Shown here: positions 17,364 through 26,166 of the stretch, piece after piece
Position numbering within the stretch: the stretch's first letter is position 1
Layout of the letters: every line of letters begins with the position of its first letter
DNA from: DAOTWA01 sp034435955
GTDB taxonomy: Bacteria; Chloroflexota; Anaerolineae; Anaerolineales; Anaerolineaceae
Reading direction: 5' to 3'
Assembly: GCA_034435955.1 (NCBI GenBank)
Contig: DAOTWA010000007.1
Span: 12,724-76,723 of the forward strand
Length of the DNA: 64,000 bases
Translations under genes and position numbers: made by a program
The notes under the pieces: generated by a model
The model's input: the letters and a program-made list of their open reading frames with translations, nothing else
What the model was told of the DNA's origin: nothing
Database searches by the model: none

Positions 17364-17666
17364 TCAGCGCCGCGGGCGCGCCAAAAGGCTGAGGTGACGG
17401 ATCAGCGGGTCCAGCTCCTCAGGTACAGCCGATTCGGTCACTTCCACCTGATGGCGGCGACCGGCGTGCTCCACGGACAGGCGATAGACGAAACGATCGG
17501 CGCCGGGGGTGGGCGAGGTAATTTTCTCGGGTAGGTCGAAGAAGCCGCTGGAGGCGACCAGGCTCTCGATCTGGCGGGCGTCCTCCGCAGCCATTTTCTC
17601 GGTATCGATGCTGGTCGAGAAAATCATGCCAGCAAAGCCGCCTGAGCGCTCAAAATTAATTTTCAT
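17364..17666 (-). CDS. Emfourin-like M4 protease inhibitor
   Basis: 100 residues, no signal peptide. It resembles emfourin (protealysin inhibitor, M4in): an N-terminal MKINFERSGGFAGM strand motif, then SGFFDLPEKI and DRFVYRLSVEHAGRRHQVEV, and a C-terminal helix. Emfourins occur next to protealysin-like genes and inhibit them, and here the M4 protease gene lies 30 nt upstream on the same strand. Pairing and pattern make the call persuasive, but the inhibitor role is inferred from family knowledge. Confidence 0.8.
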   Translation of the reverse strand: MKINFERSGGFAGMIFSTSIDTEKMAAEDARQIESLVASSGFFDLPEKITSPTPGADRFVYRLSVEHAGRRHQVEVTESAVPEELDPLIRHLSLLARPRR

Positions 17667-17696
17667 CCCGGTAACATCCAGGCAGGCGCGGCGAGA

Positions 17697-18842
17697 TCAG
17701 CGGCTGGTACGCGCCTGCGGGCGGAAAATATTGAGCAGACCAGGCAAGCATCCCGGCTGGGGTGAGGCGGCGTTTACGGTGATGCCGACCGCCGCCCAGC
17801 CTTTCTGCACCGCCTGCTGCTCCAGGCTGTTGGCGCCGAACAGGTCGCCGGCCACCGCATAGGTAAGATCGGCGGCGGCCTGGAAGTTGGAGGTTGACCG
17901 CAGGTGGTCTCGCAGGGTGAGGTACCAGATTTTACCGGCTTTGTCCCAGGCGTTTCCGCCGATTTCCACCGCCGTCACATAAAAGGCATGGTTGGGGATG
18001 CCTGAATTGATATGCACACCGCCGTTATCGCTGGTGGTGTTGACATAAGCGGACATATTGGCGGGCTGCGGGTCTTTGCCCAGAATGGGGTCATCGTAAG
18101 CCGTGCCGGGAGCTTTCATCGATCGCAAGGCAACGCCGTGCACATTGGCGGTGAACAAGCCCTCGCCGATGAGCCAATCGGCCTGAGCAGCCGTCTGGCC
18201 GAGCGCCCGCTGCTTGACCAACGAACCGAACACATCGGAAAAAGATTCGTTCAGCGCACCCGGCTGATCCTGGTATACCAGGGCAGCCTCATATTGGGTG
18301 ACTCCATGGGTGAGCTCGTGGCCGATCACATCGACGGCGATGGTGAAACGGTTGAACAGGCGCTGATCGGGAGGCAGGTTTTGATCGCCATCGCCGTAGA
18401 CCATCTGCTGGCCATTCCAAAAGGCGTTGTCGTAATTTTGTTGATAGTGAACGGTCGAGTCAATTTCCATCCCGTGGTCGTCAATCGAATTACGTTGATA
18501 GACATCCCAATAAAGGTCGTAGGTACTGCCGGCCCCATCGTAGGCTTCATCGGCGGCTGGGTCGCCGACGGCGGGATCGCCTTCGCTGCGCACGAGCCGT
18601 CCGGGCAGGGATGAGCCATTATCGGCGCTATATACTTTACGCTGTTTGACGCCGCCGGCGGCGCCCTCTTCGACGGCGGCTGCACGACCTCGGGTGATCG
18701 CCAGGCGCTGACCGCGGAATTGGGCAGTCGTTTCCAGAGTCTGGAGGGCCCATTTGCGCTGTTCGGCAGAGCCGTTTTCGGTGATCTTCTGGATGATATG
18801 GGGAGGGAGAATGCAGGTCAGGGCATGACGTGGGCGATACAT
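17697..18842 (-). CDS. Protealysin-like M4 metalloprotease
   Basis: Thermolysin-family zinc endopeptidase, 381 residues. The N-terminus lacks a signal peptide and carries a short propeptide with CILPPHIIQKI, as in protealysin rather than the long thermolysin propeptide. Catalytic residues are present: HELTH at about 175-179 (zinc His and catalytic Glu), ALNESFSDVFG with the third ligand Glu about 199, and DNGGVHINSGIPNHAFY with the transition-state His region. C-terminal helical domain ends with AVGITV. Because no export signal is seen, an intracellular role or non-classical release is plausible, with the adjacent emfourin controlling activity. Confidence 0.93.
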   Translation of the reverse strand: MYRPRHALTCILPPHIIQKITENGSAEQRKWALQTLETTAQFRGQRLAITRGRAAAVEEGAAGGVKQRKVYSADNGSSLPGRLVRSEGDPAVGDPAADEAYDGAGSTYDLYWDVYQRNSIDDHGMEIDSTVHYQQNYDNAFWNGQQMVYGDGDQNLPPDQRLFNRFTIAVDVIGHELTHGVTQYEAALVYQDQPGALNESFSDVFGSLVKQRALGQTAAQADWLIGEGLFTANVHGVALRSMKAPGTAYDDPILGKDPQPANMSAYVNTTSDNGGVHINSGIPNHAFYVTAVEIGGNAWDKAGKIWYLTLRDHLRSTSNFQAAADLTYAVAGDLFGANSLEQQAVQKGWAAVGITVNAASPQPGCLPGLLNIFRPQARTSR

Positions 18843-19002
18843 GGGTTATTTTCCTTTCGTATGGGTGCTGATTACCGATAATTTGGGCAGGCACGCCGCT
18901 TACTCCACCTGCCAGCAACCGTATTCGCCTGATGTCGGCTGGGTGAAGGCTGATCACAGTATAGAGGTGATATGGGACAATGTCAAGCGGAATCATCAGG
19001 AT

Positions 19003-19614
19003 TCATTGATTGCCCGACGCCGGTGCAGTCTCTTTCAAAATTTCCTCGCGGCCGTATCTTTGCAGGAATCGCTCCACATGCATCCACATTTCTGTGCGCT
19101 GCAGGCTGAACAGGCTACGCCCTTGGTGGCTGGCGGGGTTATACGCCCACATGACCCACCAGGAATAAAAATTCTCCCAGAAGATGCCAAAACTGCCCAG
19201 ACGGCTGCGGTATGGAAAAAGGGTGAAACCCATGCTCACCAGAGGATGGGTCTGGCCGGCGCGGTTAGCAGCCGGGAGCAGCACCGAGACGCCGCCGATC
19301 GCCCTCATGACGTGATATTGAGGCTGAGAGCGGAGATACCGCGCCGCAAGCTCGAGCGAATGGATGAACCGGCGAAATACAAGGGCGGCCCAAGACAAAT
19401 CCGGGCCGCTCGGCGGGTAGAGCGGCAAGCGCTCATTCCATAGATGGATGAACAGCACTGGTTCGCCCGCATTGACCGGGCCCTCAGGCAATGGCAGTTG
19501 GTGAGGCGCGCGCCCTTCTTGAAGACGCAGGATGCACTCTGGATCGTCGCTGAATGGGAAGACGCCTTCTACGCTCGCCAGCCAATGGTCGAACGAACGG
19601 ATTATGGCGCGCAT
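19003..19614 (-). CDS. YkoP-like protein of unknown function
   Basis: 203 residues. The pattern VLFIHLWNERLPLYPPSGPDLSWA followed by a helical FRRFIHSLELAARYL and VMRAIGGVSVLLPAAN resembles the YkoP-like domain that is found at the end of some polysaccharide deacetylases and as a separate protein. It is rich in Trp and Phe, with FFPYRSRLGSFGIFWENFYSWWVMW-like aromatic clusters (key residues near 130-160). The stand-alone function is unknown. It starts 3 nt from the end of the downstream EamA-type gene's coding strand neighbour, so the two form one transcription unit. Confidence 0.5.
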   Translation of the reverse strand: MRAIIRSFDHWLASVEGVFPFSDDPECILRLQEGRAPHQLPLPEGPVNAGEPVLFIHLWNERLPLYPPSGPDLSWAALVFRRFIHSLELAARYLRSQPQYHVMRAIGGVSVLLPAANRAGQTHPLVSMGFTLFPYRSRLGSFGIFWENFYSWWVMWAYNPASHQGRSLFSLQRTEMWMHVERFLQRYGREEILKETAPASGNQ

Positions 19615-19617
19615 GGC

Positions 19618-20001
19618 TCATTTTCCACTGAGCAGGACGATGCCGGCGGCTACGAGGAAGCCGCCCATCCAGCGCCCGGGTGAAATCGTTTCGCCGAACC
19701 ATAACCAGCTCGCAATTACCTGAACTCCGATCACGGCCAGTCCGGTGGTCATCGGGAAAGCCACGTGGAGCGGCATGTAGCGCAGCAACCAGGTCAGGGT
19801 GATGACGGTGATCAGTCCGGCAAGGTTGCCCACAACCTGCCAGAGAAGGAGACCGCGCAGGTTGGGGCTGTCGGCGGAATATTTGAAAGCCACATTGGCC
19901 ACGATATTAAAAAACATATTTCCGACTATGAGGACAACCGGCCATATATGGAGAGAGGATATGGCAGTCTGGATGCGTTGAAGATTGGAAGGGTTCAGCA
20001 T
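19618..20001 (-). CDS. Small EamA/SMR-like membrane transporter
   Basis: 127 residues with four membrane segments, the size and layout of a half-length EamA or small multidrug-resistance type subunit. The first segment includes VVLIVGNMFFNIVANVAFKY, the third LLRYMPLHVAFPMTTGLAVIG, and the last GETISPGRWMGGFLVAAGIVLL, typical of EamA endings with the conserved Glu-Pro/Gly region. ATG at 20001 is chosen behind GGGAGAA; another ATG is 27 nt upstream. It would probably work as a dimer. The substrate cannot be read from sequence. It lies just ahead of the YkoP-like gene on the same strand, a pairing that suggests a lipid or glycan export role, but this is a guess. Confidence 0.65.
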   Translation of the reverse strand: MLNPSNLQRIQTAISSLHIWPVVLIVGNMFFNIVANVAFKYSADSPNLRGLLLWQVVGNLAGLITVITLTWLLRYMPLHVAFPMTTGLAVIGVQVIASWLWFGETISPGRWMGGFLVAAGIVLLSGK

Positions 20002-20253
20002 GAAGGTTTCTCCCGAATAAAAGACCAAAGTGTGAAATGATCTGTATCAAGAAAGTAGAAAAATATAACCACGAATATTAAAACACAGGTTGGTCCCGGT
20101 CAGCTCGAAAGGGAGAGGTCAAATCTGTAAAAAAGAGGAAAGGGTGGGTTGTCAATGAGCCATAAACCAACCATCCTCCTGGCTGGTCGAGGCCGATAGA
20201 GGTTGGGGTCATGTAGATTGTGAGCGGGCTAAAGGCGCTGCCCCGAGGCGATA

Positions 20254-21219
20254 TCAGCGCTCGATGGCCTGAGGCGGGGAGCCGTCGGTTTTGAGCCAGT
20301 CGAGGATTTCGCGCAGACTGCCGGTAGCCAAGCCGACGCAGGTGTCGGCCGCTCCGTAGTAAAGATAGATCGTATCCCCATCCTGGCCCACCGTCCAACC
20401 GCAGGGAAAGACGACGTTGTCCACGTCCCCGAAACGTTCGTAAGGCTCCTCCGGGCTGAAGATCCAGGTATTGCTGCGCAGCAGACAGCGTTCGGGGGTC
20501 TGGCGGTCGAAGAGAGCCAGTCCCAGGCGGTAGATGCTGCCTGAGGCGGTCTGGCGGACGCCGTGATAGAGGATCAGCCAGCCTTCGGGCGTCTCGAGGG
20601 GTGGGGCGCACAGGCCGATCTTGTTGGCGTCCCACCAGGCGCCGCGGCGGGCTTCCAGGATCATGCGATGGCTGCCCCAATGGCGCAAATCAGGAGAGAA
20701 TGATATCCATATATGGGCGCCCATGGTGGTCATTGGCCGGTGGATCAGCGCCCAATGCTGGCCAAAACGCCGGGACATCAAGGCAGCATCCTTGTCTTCG
20801 GGCGGCATGATCACGCCCTTGCGATCAAAATGGACAAAATCTTCAGTCAAAGCCAATGAAACTCCCGGACCGCCGCGGGAATAAGAGGTGTAGGTAACCG
20901 CATATTGGCTCAATTCCGGGATGTAGGTGATGCGTGGGTCCTCGATGCCCCAGATTTCCTCAGGGTAATGAACTGGATCGGGCAACAACGTTGGCTGTGG
21001 ATCGATTCTCCAGCCGCTCACCCCATTGGCGGAACGCGCAGCGGTTAAGTGGGAAATACCGCGCCTATCTTCTACGCGGCACAACAGGAGCGTGCTGCCG
21101 TCTGGGAGGATCGTAGCCGCGGGATTAAAAACGGTATTGGCGTCATAAGGCCAATCTGCAGGAGTCAGGATCGGATTATTCGGATGACGATGGAACAGCG
21201 TTTGACGTTTTGATTTCAT
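20254..21219 (-). CDS. GH130 beta-mannoside phosphorylase-like protein
   Basis: 321 residues in a five-bladed propeller pattern. NPILTPADWPYDANTVFNPAAT, LLLCRVEDRRGISHL, WGIEDPRITYI (the catalytic-Asp region), and VFPCGWT with YYGAADTCVGLATG near the end are GH130 hallmarks. Known members phosphorolyse or form beta-1,2/1,4-mannosides using phosphate. ATG at 21219 lies behind GGGAGAGATGA within the upstream gene, overlapping it by 44 nt, so translation is coupled to the glycosyltransferase. Linkage specificity cannot be set from sequence. An intracellular enzyme (no signal peptide). Confidence 0.9.
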   Translation of the reverse strand: MKSKRQTLFHRHPNNPILTPADWPYDANTVFNPAATILPDGSTLLLCRVEDRRGISHLTAARSANGVSGWRIDPQPTLLPDPVHYPEEIWGIEDPRITYIPELSQYAVTYTSYSRGGPGVSLALTEDFVHFDRKGVIMPPEDKDAALMSRRFGQHWALIHRPMTTMGAHIWISFSPDLRHWGSHRMILEARRGAWWDANKIGLCAPPLETPEGWLILYHGVRQTASGSIYRLGLALFDRQTPERCLLRSNTWIFSPEEPYERFGDVDNVVFPCGWTVGQDGDTIYLYYGAADTCVGLATGSLREILDWLKTDGSPPQAIER

Positions 21220-23521
21220 TCATCTCTCCCGCATAGATTTGGTTTTGTGAGATATTAGCTTCGATTTCGATCAGGCGCAATTCCGCCAAAGACATTATAA
21301 AGGCCAAAGTGGATTCGGCACCTTGATTCTGGTTGACGCGGTCGGGGTGAAGACCATCATGGCACCCGCCATTCGACGGGTTATACAGGGGCAGATTGAG
21401 GTCATTCCAACCCAGGAACCATTCGAAAGCCAGATGAGCTTCTTTATATAAACGGGGCTCTCCGGTAATTCGATACGCGTCCAGGCAAGCAGAGATCGTT
21501 TCCTGAGCTTCAACAGGTTGTTGGTCAAATCGGGCTCGTTCCCCGCCGCGTTTGTAGAACCCATTCGTTCCAATCGGTACGAAATAATCGGTTCCCGGCC
21601 GTTGAATACGCAGCAACCAGTTGAGAGCGTTCAAGCCCACGTCCAACATGTCTGTTGATGAAATGGTCGCGCCAGCCCGGATCAACGCACGAGGCAGGAT
21701 TGCATTGCAATAGGTCAACCGATCTTCAAACCAGAGCCAATCCTCTCCATGATTGTCTTGATACAAATTCATGAGTCTGTAAGCGAGTTGTTCTAAAGTC
21801 TGGCGGGCTTTCCTATCGCCGGGGAAACGACGCAAATATTCATCCAAACCGACGATCGCATATGACCAGGCGCGGGGACTTGTAAATGAGCTGATAACGG
21901 GCAGGCCCTGGGTTAATAAATAGGCGGCGTTGGCCTGCAATTGATCCGAGCTCGACCGGCCTGCGACCGTCCCCAATGCATAGATGGCTCGCGCATGGGA
22001 ATCTTCGGATCCCGCATCCTCTAACCAACGACGATCATAGGCCAGGTTATTGCGAAATCGCTGATTATCAGGGTTATAGGCATACCATAAAAATGCCAGG
22101 AACCGTTCCGCCAAACCGTTCATGAACGGGGTCTCATTTCCCTGTAAATTAGAAAGAAGGGTAGCAAGGACCAGACCTCTGGCATTATCGTCGGTCGTAT
22201 AACCAGAATTGTAATTTGGGGTATTGTAGATTGCATGCTGAAGAATGCCAGTATCATCGGTCAGGAGAAGCAGGTGGTCGAGTTTAATGGCTGGCAGGTC
22301 TTTAGGTCGTTTTTCTAGTGTTTTTGTAATAAAGGTCTTGTGGGCTGCGCGGCTGCGCTCCAGGCGGGCGAGCTCATAGCTTTTCCAATACTGCCTGGCG
22401 ACCTGTTTCCATATCATTGTGCGGCCATATTGATAGGCCCGCTTGCGCATAGCATGCCGCTCCGTTTCATTTTCCAATAGCCAGTTGATCTTATCGGCAA
22501 TGGCATCGGCGTCCCGAAAAGGAACGAGCAATCCGCGTCCATCGGCGAGAAGCTCTTGAGCATGCCAATACGGGGTAGAGATGATGGCCTTTCCTGCGCC
22601 CAGCGCATAAGACAGGGTACCGGAAGTGATCTGCTCCTGGTTAAGGTAGGGGGTTATGTAAATGTCGGCTGCGCCGATGAATTCGATCAGTTCTTTCGAT
22701 GAGACAAAACGGTTGTGGAAAATCACGTAATCTTCAACGTTATTCACTTCAGCCAGATGCTGCAACGACAAGCGATAGATTTCATTGTCATGGCGGATGA
22801 CATGAGGGTGTGTGGCTCCCAGAACAACATAACAGACGTTGGGATGACGCTTGACCACCCTGGGTAGCGCCTGGATAACATATTCGATGCCCTTATTGGG
22901 ATTTATCAGGCCAAAGGTCAAAATCGTCTGTTTGCCCTCTAATCCGAATTGATCTTTGTAATAATTCGGATCGACGAACGGGATATCCGGTATGCCGTGC
23001 GGGATCAGGTCGATTTTATCGACAGGGATCGCGTAAATTTCGCGCAAGAAATCCACTCCTTTCCGGCTCATGGAGACCAAACGGTCGGAAAGTTTAGCGA
23101 GCTCGATCATGATCTTACGTTGCGATTCGGTCGGCTGGCGCAAGATTGTATGGAGGGTGGTTATAACCGGCATGCGGAGTTCACGCAACAAAGCCAGGAT
23201 ATAATTGCCATCCTGTCCGCCGAATATGCCAAATTCGTGTTGGAGAAAGACGGCATCGACCTGATTGACGTTAAGAAAATCCGCTGCGGTTCGATAGGCG
23301 GAGAGATCATTGTCCGGGATCTCGAACCTGACCCTTTCCGGATAGGAATATCCCTGTTCGTTATCATTCATGGCCAAAGCGAGCACTTCCCGGTGGGGGA
23401 ACTCAGCAGCCAAAGTATCACATAGATCAGCGGTAAATGTGGCGATACCACACTGGCGCGGGACATAGTTCCCGATCACAGCGATGCGAGCCTCCGGTGA
23501 GGCAAATGATGTGATTTCCAT
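21176..23521 (-). CDS. GT4 glycosyltransferase fused to a helical domain
   Basis: 781 residues from the ATG at 23521 (MEITSFASPEARIAVIGNYV). Residues about 10-390 are a GT-B fold of the GT4 type: PRQCGIATFTADLC loop, VDAVFLQHEFGIFGG, ILTFGLINPNKGIEYVIQAL, and the C-terminal donor site ADIYITPYLNQEQITSGTLSYALGAGK. The usual EX7E spacing is altered here to an E-Q-I-T-S-G-T-L-S version. Residues about 420-760 are alpha-helical with DDNARGLVLATLL, SHARAIYALG and SPRAWSYAIVGLDEYLRR, like an (alpha/alpha)6 glycoside-processing fold. Pairing with GH130 suggests mannoside metabolism. Confidence 0.88.
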   Translation of the reverse strand: MEITSFASPEARIAVIGNYVPRQCGIATFTADLCDTLAAEFPHREVLALAMNDNEQGYSYPERVRFEIPDNDLSAYRTAADFLNVNQVDAVFLQHEFGIFGGQDGNYILALLRELRMPVITTLHTILRQPTESQRKIMIELAKLSDRLVSMSRKGVDFLREIYAIPVDKIDLIPHGIPDIPFVDPNYYKDQFGLEGKQTILTFGLINPNKGIEYVIQALPRVVKRHPNVCYVVLGATHPHVIRHDNEIYRLSLQHLAEVNNVEDYVIFHNRFVSSKELIEFIGAADIYITPYLNQEQITSGTLSYALGAGKAIISTPYWHAQELLADGRGLLVPFRDADAIADKINWLLENETERHAMRKRAYQYGRTMIWKQVARQYWKSYELARLERSRAAHKTFITKTLEKRPKDLPAIKLDHLLLLTDDTGILQHAIYNTPNYNSGYTTDDNARGLVLATLLSNLQGNETPFMNGLAERFLAFLWYAYNPDNQRFRNNLAYDRRWLEDAGSEDSHARAIYALGTVAGRSSSDQLQANAAYLLTQGLPVISSFTSPRAWSYAIVGLDEYLRRFPGDRKARQTLEQLAYRLMNLYQDNHGEDWLWFEDRLTYCNAILPRALIRAGATISSTDMLDVGLNALNWLLRIQRPGTDYFVPIGTNGFYKRGGERARFDQQPVEAQETISACLDAYRITGEPRLYKEAHLAFEWFLGWNDLNLPLYNPSNGGCHDGLHPDRVNQNQGAESTLAFIMSLAELRLIEIEANISQNQIYAGEMNEIKTSNAVPSSSE

Positions 23522-23635
23522 CCTTACCACTCTCCCTAATCCGTCCAATGTGCATACCCATAGCAACGAAAACGGAAGGTCTCCATTTCCCAGGCAATGA
23601 GATCTGTTTCGCTTATTGCATAACGCTTTGAAAAC

Positions 23636-23662
23636 ATGAAGCCGGTTATAAACCGGCTTCAT
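23636..23662 (-). terminator. Hairpin terminator after the DoxX gene
   Basis: Perfect 12-bp stem ATGAAGCCGGTT / AACCGGCTTCAT with a 3-nt loop, read on the minus strand after the DoxX stop and followed by a short GTTTTC. The T-run is short, so it may be a weak terminator; it also sits just upstream of the glycosyltransferase gene. Confidence 0.65.
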
Positions 23663-23680
23663 GGGATGAAACTGTCAGGG

Positions 23681-24211
23681 CTAGCTCTGGCTCTTTTGGC
23701 TCTGAACCTGTTGGGAGGGCTGGCTGGTCAGCAAGCCGATGATGACGCCCACCACAGCAACGGCTGCGGCGATCCAGAATACCTGCACCGAGGGAATGGG
23801 CAGGTTTATCTTCAGAAGGGTGTCAAGGGCATAGCTCCCAGGCCCGTAAAGACCGATGAAGGCCGACAGGAGCAAAGCCAAAAGAGGATACTCGGCTCCA
23901 CCGTTTGCGCTCCAAAGACCTTTCGGCGCGTAGATTTTGACGATGGCCATCAGCAATGCACCCAAGATCAGCGCTGCAGCAATCGGGGTGAGGAAACCGA
24001 AAGTCAGACCCAGGCCACCCAACAATTCAACCAAAGCGGCGACCGCAGTCCAGAAGCCGGCGGGCTTAAAACCCAGGGAGCTCATTCGCTCCTTGGTGGC
24101 TTTCCAGCCAAGGCCTCCGAACCAACCGAACAGTTTCTGGGCACCATGACCGATGAAAAGCAGCCCTAAGACGATGCGAAGGATTGCGAGACCATACTCA
24201 TATGCGAGCAT
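23681..24211 (-). CDS. DoxX-family membrane protein
   Basis: 176 residues, four main membrane segments plus a C-terminal one. LAILRIVLGLLFIGHGAQKLFGWFGG near the N-terminus and LVELLGGLGLTFGFLTPIAA in the middle are typical of DoxX/DoxD-type quinone-linked or oxidoreductase-associated membrane proteins. AAGGAGGTGATGATCT provides a strong ribosome site before the ATG at 24211. Specific function is not known for most of the family. It ends in a Gln/Ser-rich tail and is followed by a hairpin. Confidence 0.85.
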   Translation of the reverse strand: MLAYEYGLAILRIVLGLLFIGHGAQKLFGWFGGLGWKATKERMSSLGFKPAGFWTAVAALVELLGGLGLTFGFLTPIAAALILGALLMAIVKIYAPKGLWSANGGAEYPLLALLLSAFIGLYGPGSYALDTLLKINLPIPSVQVFWIAAAVAVVGVIIGLLTSQPSQQVQSQKSQS

Positions 24212-24438
24212 AGATCATCACCTCCTTATTAATTCGTCTTTTTCAAATTTAATTAAGCACGCTTTGTTAAAAAAACGAAAGAAAGACATATGAAAAAGAT
24301 ATACAAGAACGACGATGTTCAGATCTTATCTCCCATTTCAGCGGAATTGCCGACAGGCATACGCTTCCGATTTGCGCTTTCCGCGGGACGGCATAAAATG
24401 GGATGAAGCGCTTTAACGAAAGAGGAGGCAAATTGCTG

Positions 24439-24948
24439 ATGGCGGCTCACCTACTTGTCGAGCAACTGCGTTTCGCGCGCAGCGAGTTCAAGCGTGGTCT
24501 GGAAGGGGTATCGGAGGAAGATGCGGTCAAGCGCCTCGGGCCGATGAACTGCATCTCCTGGATAGTGGGTCACATGGCCAACCAGGAGACGCGCTACTGG
24601 CTGCTCTTCGCCCAGAAGCAGGAACTGCACCCCGAGCTCAAGGCGCTGGTCGGTTATGGGAGTCCGGCGAGTACGCCGCCGCTGACCGAAATGTGGGCGG
24701 CCTGGGAAGAGATCACCCAGGCTGCCGACCGCTACCTGGATACCCTCACCCCCCAAACAATGGTGACGTTCTTCGAACGGAATGGTCGCCGGATCAGTGA
24801 AAATGTGGGCACGCTGCTGCTGCGTACGATCTACCACTACTGGTATCACACCGGAGAGGCGGCCGCGATCCGCCAACTGCTGGGACACACGAACCTGCCA
24901 GAGTTCGTCGGCGACATGGCGGCATATATGTACCATCCCGAAGATTGA
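24439..24948 (+). CDS. DinB-family protein
   Basis: 169 residues from the ATG at 24439, behind AGAGGAGG; an upstream in-frame ATG at 24403 has no ribosome site. DinB-like four-helix bundle pattern: an early helix with HLLVEQLRFARSEFKRGLEGV, then MNCISWIVGHMANQETRYWL with the first metal His, and YHYWYHTGEAAAIRQLLG with two further His in the third helix. These three His residues would bind a divalent metal. Relatives include mycothiol- or bacillithiol-dependent S-transferases. It is 48 nt upstream of the GNAT gene on the same strand, so it may belong to that acyl cassette or be an independent stress protein. Confidence 0.8.
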   Translation: MAAHLLVEQLRFARSEFKRGLEGVSEEDAVKRLGPMNCISWIVGHMANQETRYWLLFAQKQELHPELKALVGYGSPASTPPLTEMWAAWEEITQAADRYLDTLTPQTMVTFFERNGRRISENVGTLLLRTIYHYWYHTGEAAAIRQLLGHTNLPEFVGDMAAYMYHPED

Positions 24949-24996
24949 GCCAATCGGCAACCAGAACCAGATCGCGACAAGCGAATGGAGAGGGCG

Positions 24997-26136
24997 ATGG
25001 AGGATTCCATACAGGTCAGGCCGGTGGTCACACGCAAAGAACGCTACGAATTCGTGCGTTTTCCCTGGAAAGTGTACAAAAACGATCCGAACTGGGTGCC
25101 GCCGCTCATCGGGGATATGATGGACATGCTGGATCCGGCCAAAGGGGGGTTTTACAAGCGGGCGGAGATCGCGCTTTTCATGGCTTACCGCGGGAATGAA
25201 TTGGCGGGGACAATCGCTGCATTTGTGGATCGAAACGTCGTCGAACATACCGGTAAGAAAATTGGCGGTTTTGGATTCTTCGAGGTGCTGGAAGATTACG
25301 AGGTGGCCAGGCATCTTCTGGATGCTGCCTGCGAGTGGCTACGCTCACGGGGCATGGAAATGATGCGGGGGCCAACCAACTTCGGCGAAAATGATCAACC
25401 AGGAGTTTTGGTAGCGGGAGCCGACTGCCCGCCGGTGATGCTCGAAGCGCACACGCCGCTTTACTACAAGGATTTTCTCGAGCGCTACGGCATGGAGAAA
25501 GATCACGATCTGTATGCCTGGCGGGCTTTCCGCGAGCAGATCGGCGATGAGCTGGGAAAAATCCCCAGCGAACTGCTCGAGGTGGCGGATGTAGGCAGGC
25601 GAGCAGTCAATGTAACCATTAGGAAGCTGGATATGAAGCGCTGGGATGAGGAGGTCAAGACCGCTCATTTTCTTTTCAACGCCACCCTCAATCACCTGCC
25701 CGACTTCGTACCCATGCCGGAAGAAGATTTCATCAGCATGGCGAACCGCCTCAAACTGTTCATCGATCCAGACCTGGCGCTGTTCGCCGAAGCGGCCGGC
25801 AAACCGATCGGATTCTGCATTGCCTTTCCAGATATCAACCGTGTGCTGATCCACCTGAACGGGCGTCTATTCCCCTTCAACTGGCTGCGCATCCGCGGAC
25901 TGGTGCGCAAGGTGGACGTAATCACCTTCAAACTGATGGGTGTGCTGGAGGAGTACCGACGGCGAGGGATCGATGCCTTGCTCTATCTAGAGACGCTAAA
26001 GGCGTTCTATCAAAAGGGTTACGCCTGGCTAGACGGTTCCGTGACCTCGGAGTACAACCCGGCGGTGAATTTGATCGCTTACCGGCTGGGAGCAGAGCGC
26101 TACAAGCATTACCGTATCTATAAAATGGTGTTGTAA
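24997..26136 (+). CDS. GNAT-family N-acyltransferase-like protein
   Basis: 379 residues, of the long GNAT-like type (about 370 aa) with two related halves. The N-terminal part has YEFVRFPWKVYKNDPNWVPP, common to this subgroup, then FYKRAEIALFMAYRGNELAGTIAAFVD; the C-terminal part has FKLMGVLEEYRRRGIDALLY, matching the acetyl-CoA loop (Q/RxxGxG/A-like), and GYAWLDGSVTSEYNPAVNLI. The start is taken as ATG 24997, with an earlier ATG at 24985. It is the first of three tightly spaced genes ending in an ACP, which suggests that it may use an ACP-bound acyl group instead of CoA. That is inference. Confidence 0.75.
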   Translation: MEDSIQVRPVVTRKERYEFVRFPWKVYKNDPNWVPPLIGDMMDMLDPAKGGFYKRAEIALFMAYRGNELAGTIAAFVDRNVVEHTGKKIGGFGFFEVLEDYEVARHLLDAACEWLRSRGMEMMRGPTNFGENDQPGVLVAGADCPPVMLEAHTPLYYKDFLERYGMEKDHDLYAWRAFREQIGDELGKIPSELLEVADVGRRAVNVTIRKLDMKRWDEEVKTAHFLFNATLNHLPDFVPMPEEDFISMANRLKLFIDPDLALFAEAAGKPIGFCIAFPDINRVLIHLNGRLFPFNWLRIRGLVRKVDVITFKLMGVLEEYRRRGIDALLYLETLKAFYQKGYAWLDGSVTSEYNPAVNLIAYRLGAERYKHYRIYKMVL

Positions 26137-26166
26137 CAAGCGAGCAACTGGAAGGAAAACGGGGAG

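Noticed and set aside
22949..23425. 158-codon plus-strand frame inside the glycosyltransferase
   Set aside because: Antisense to conserved GT4 motifs and without a start context; shadow.
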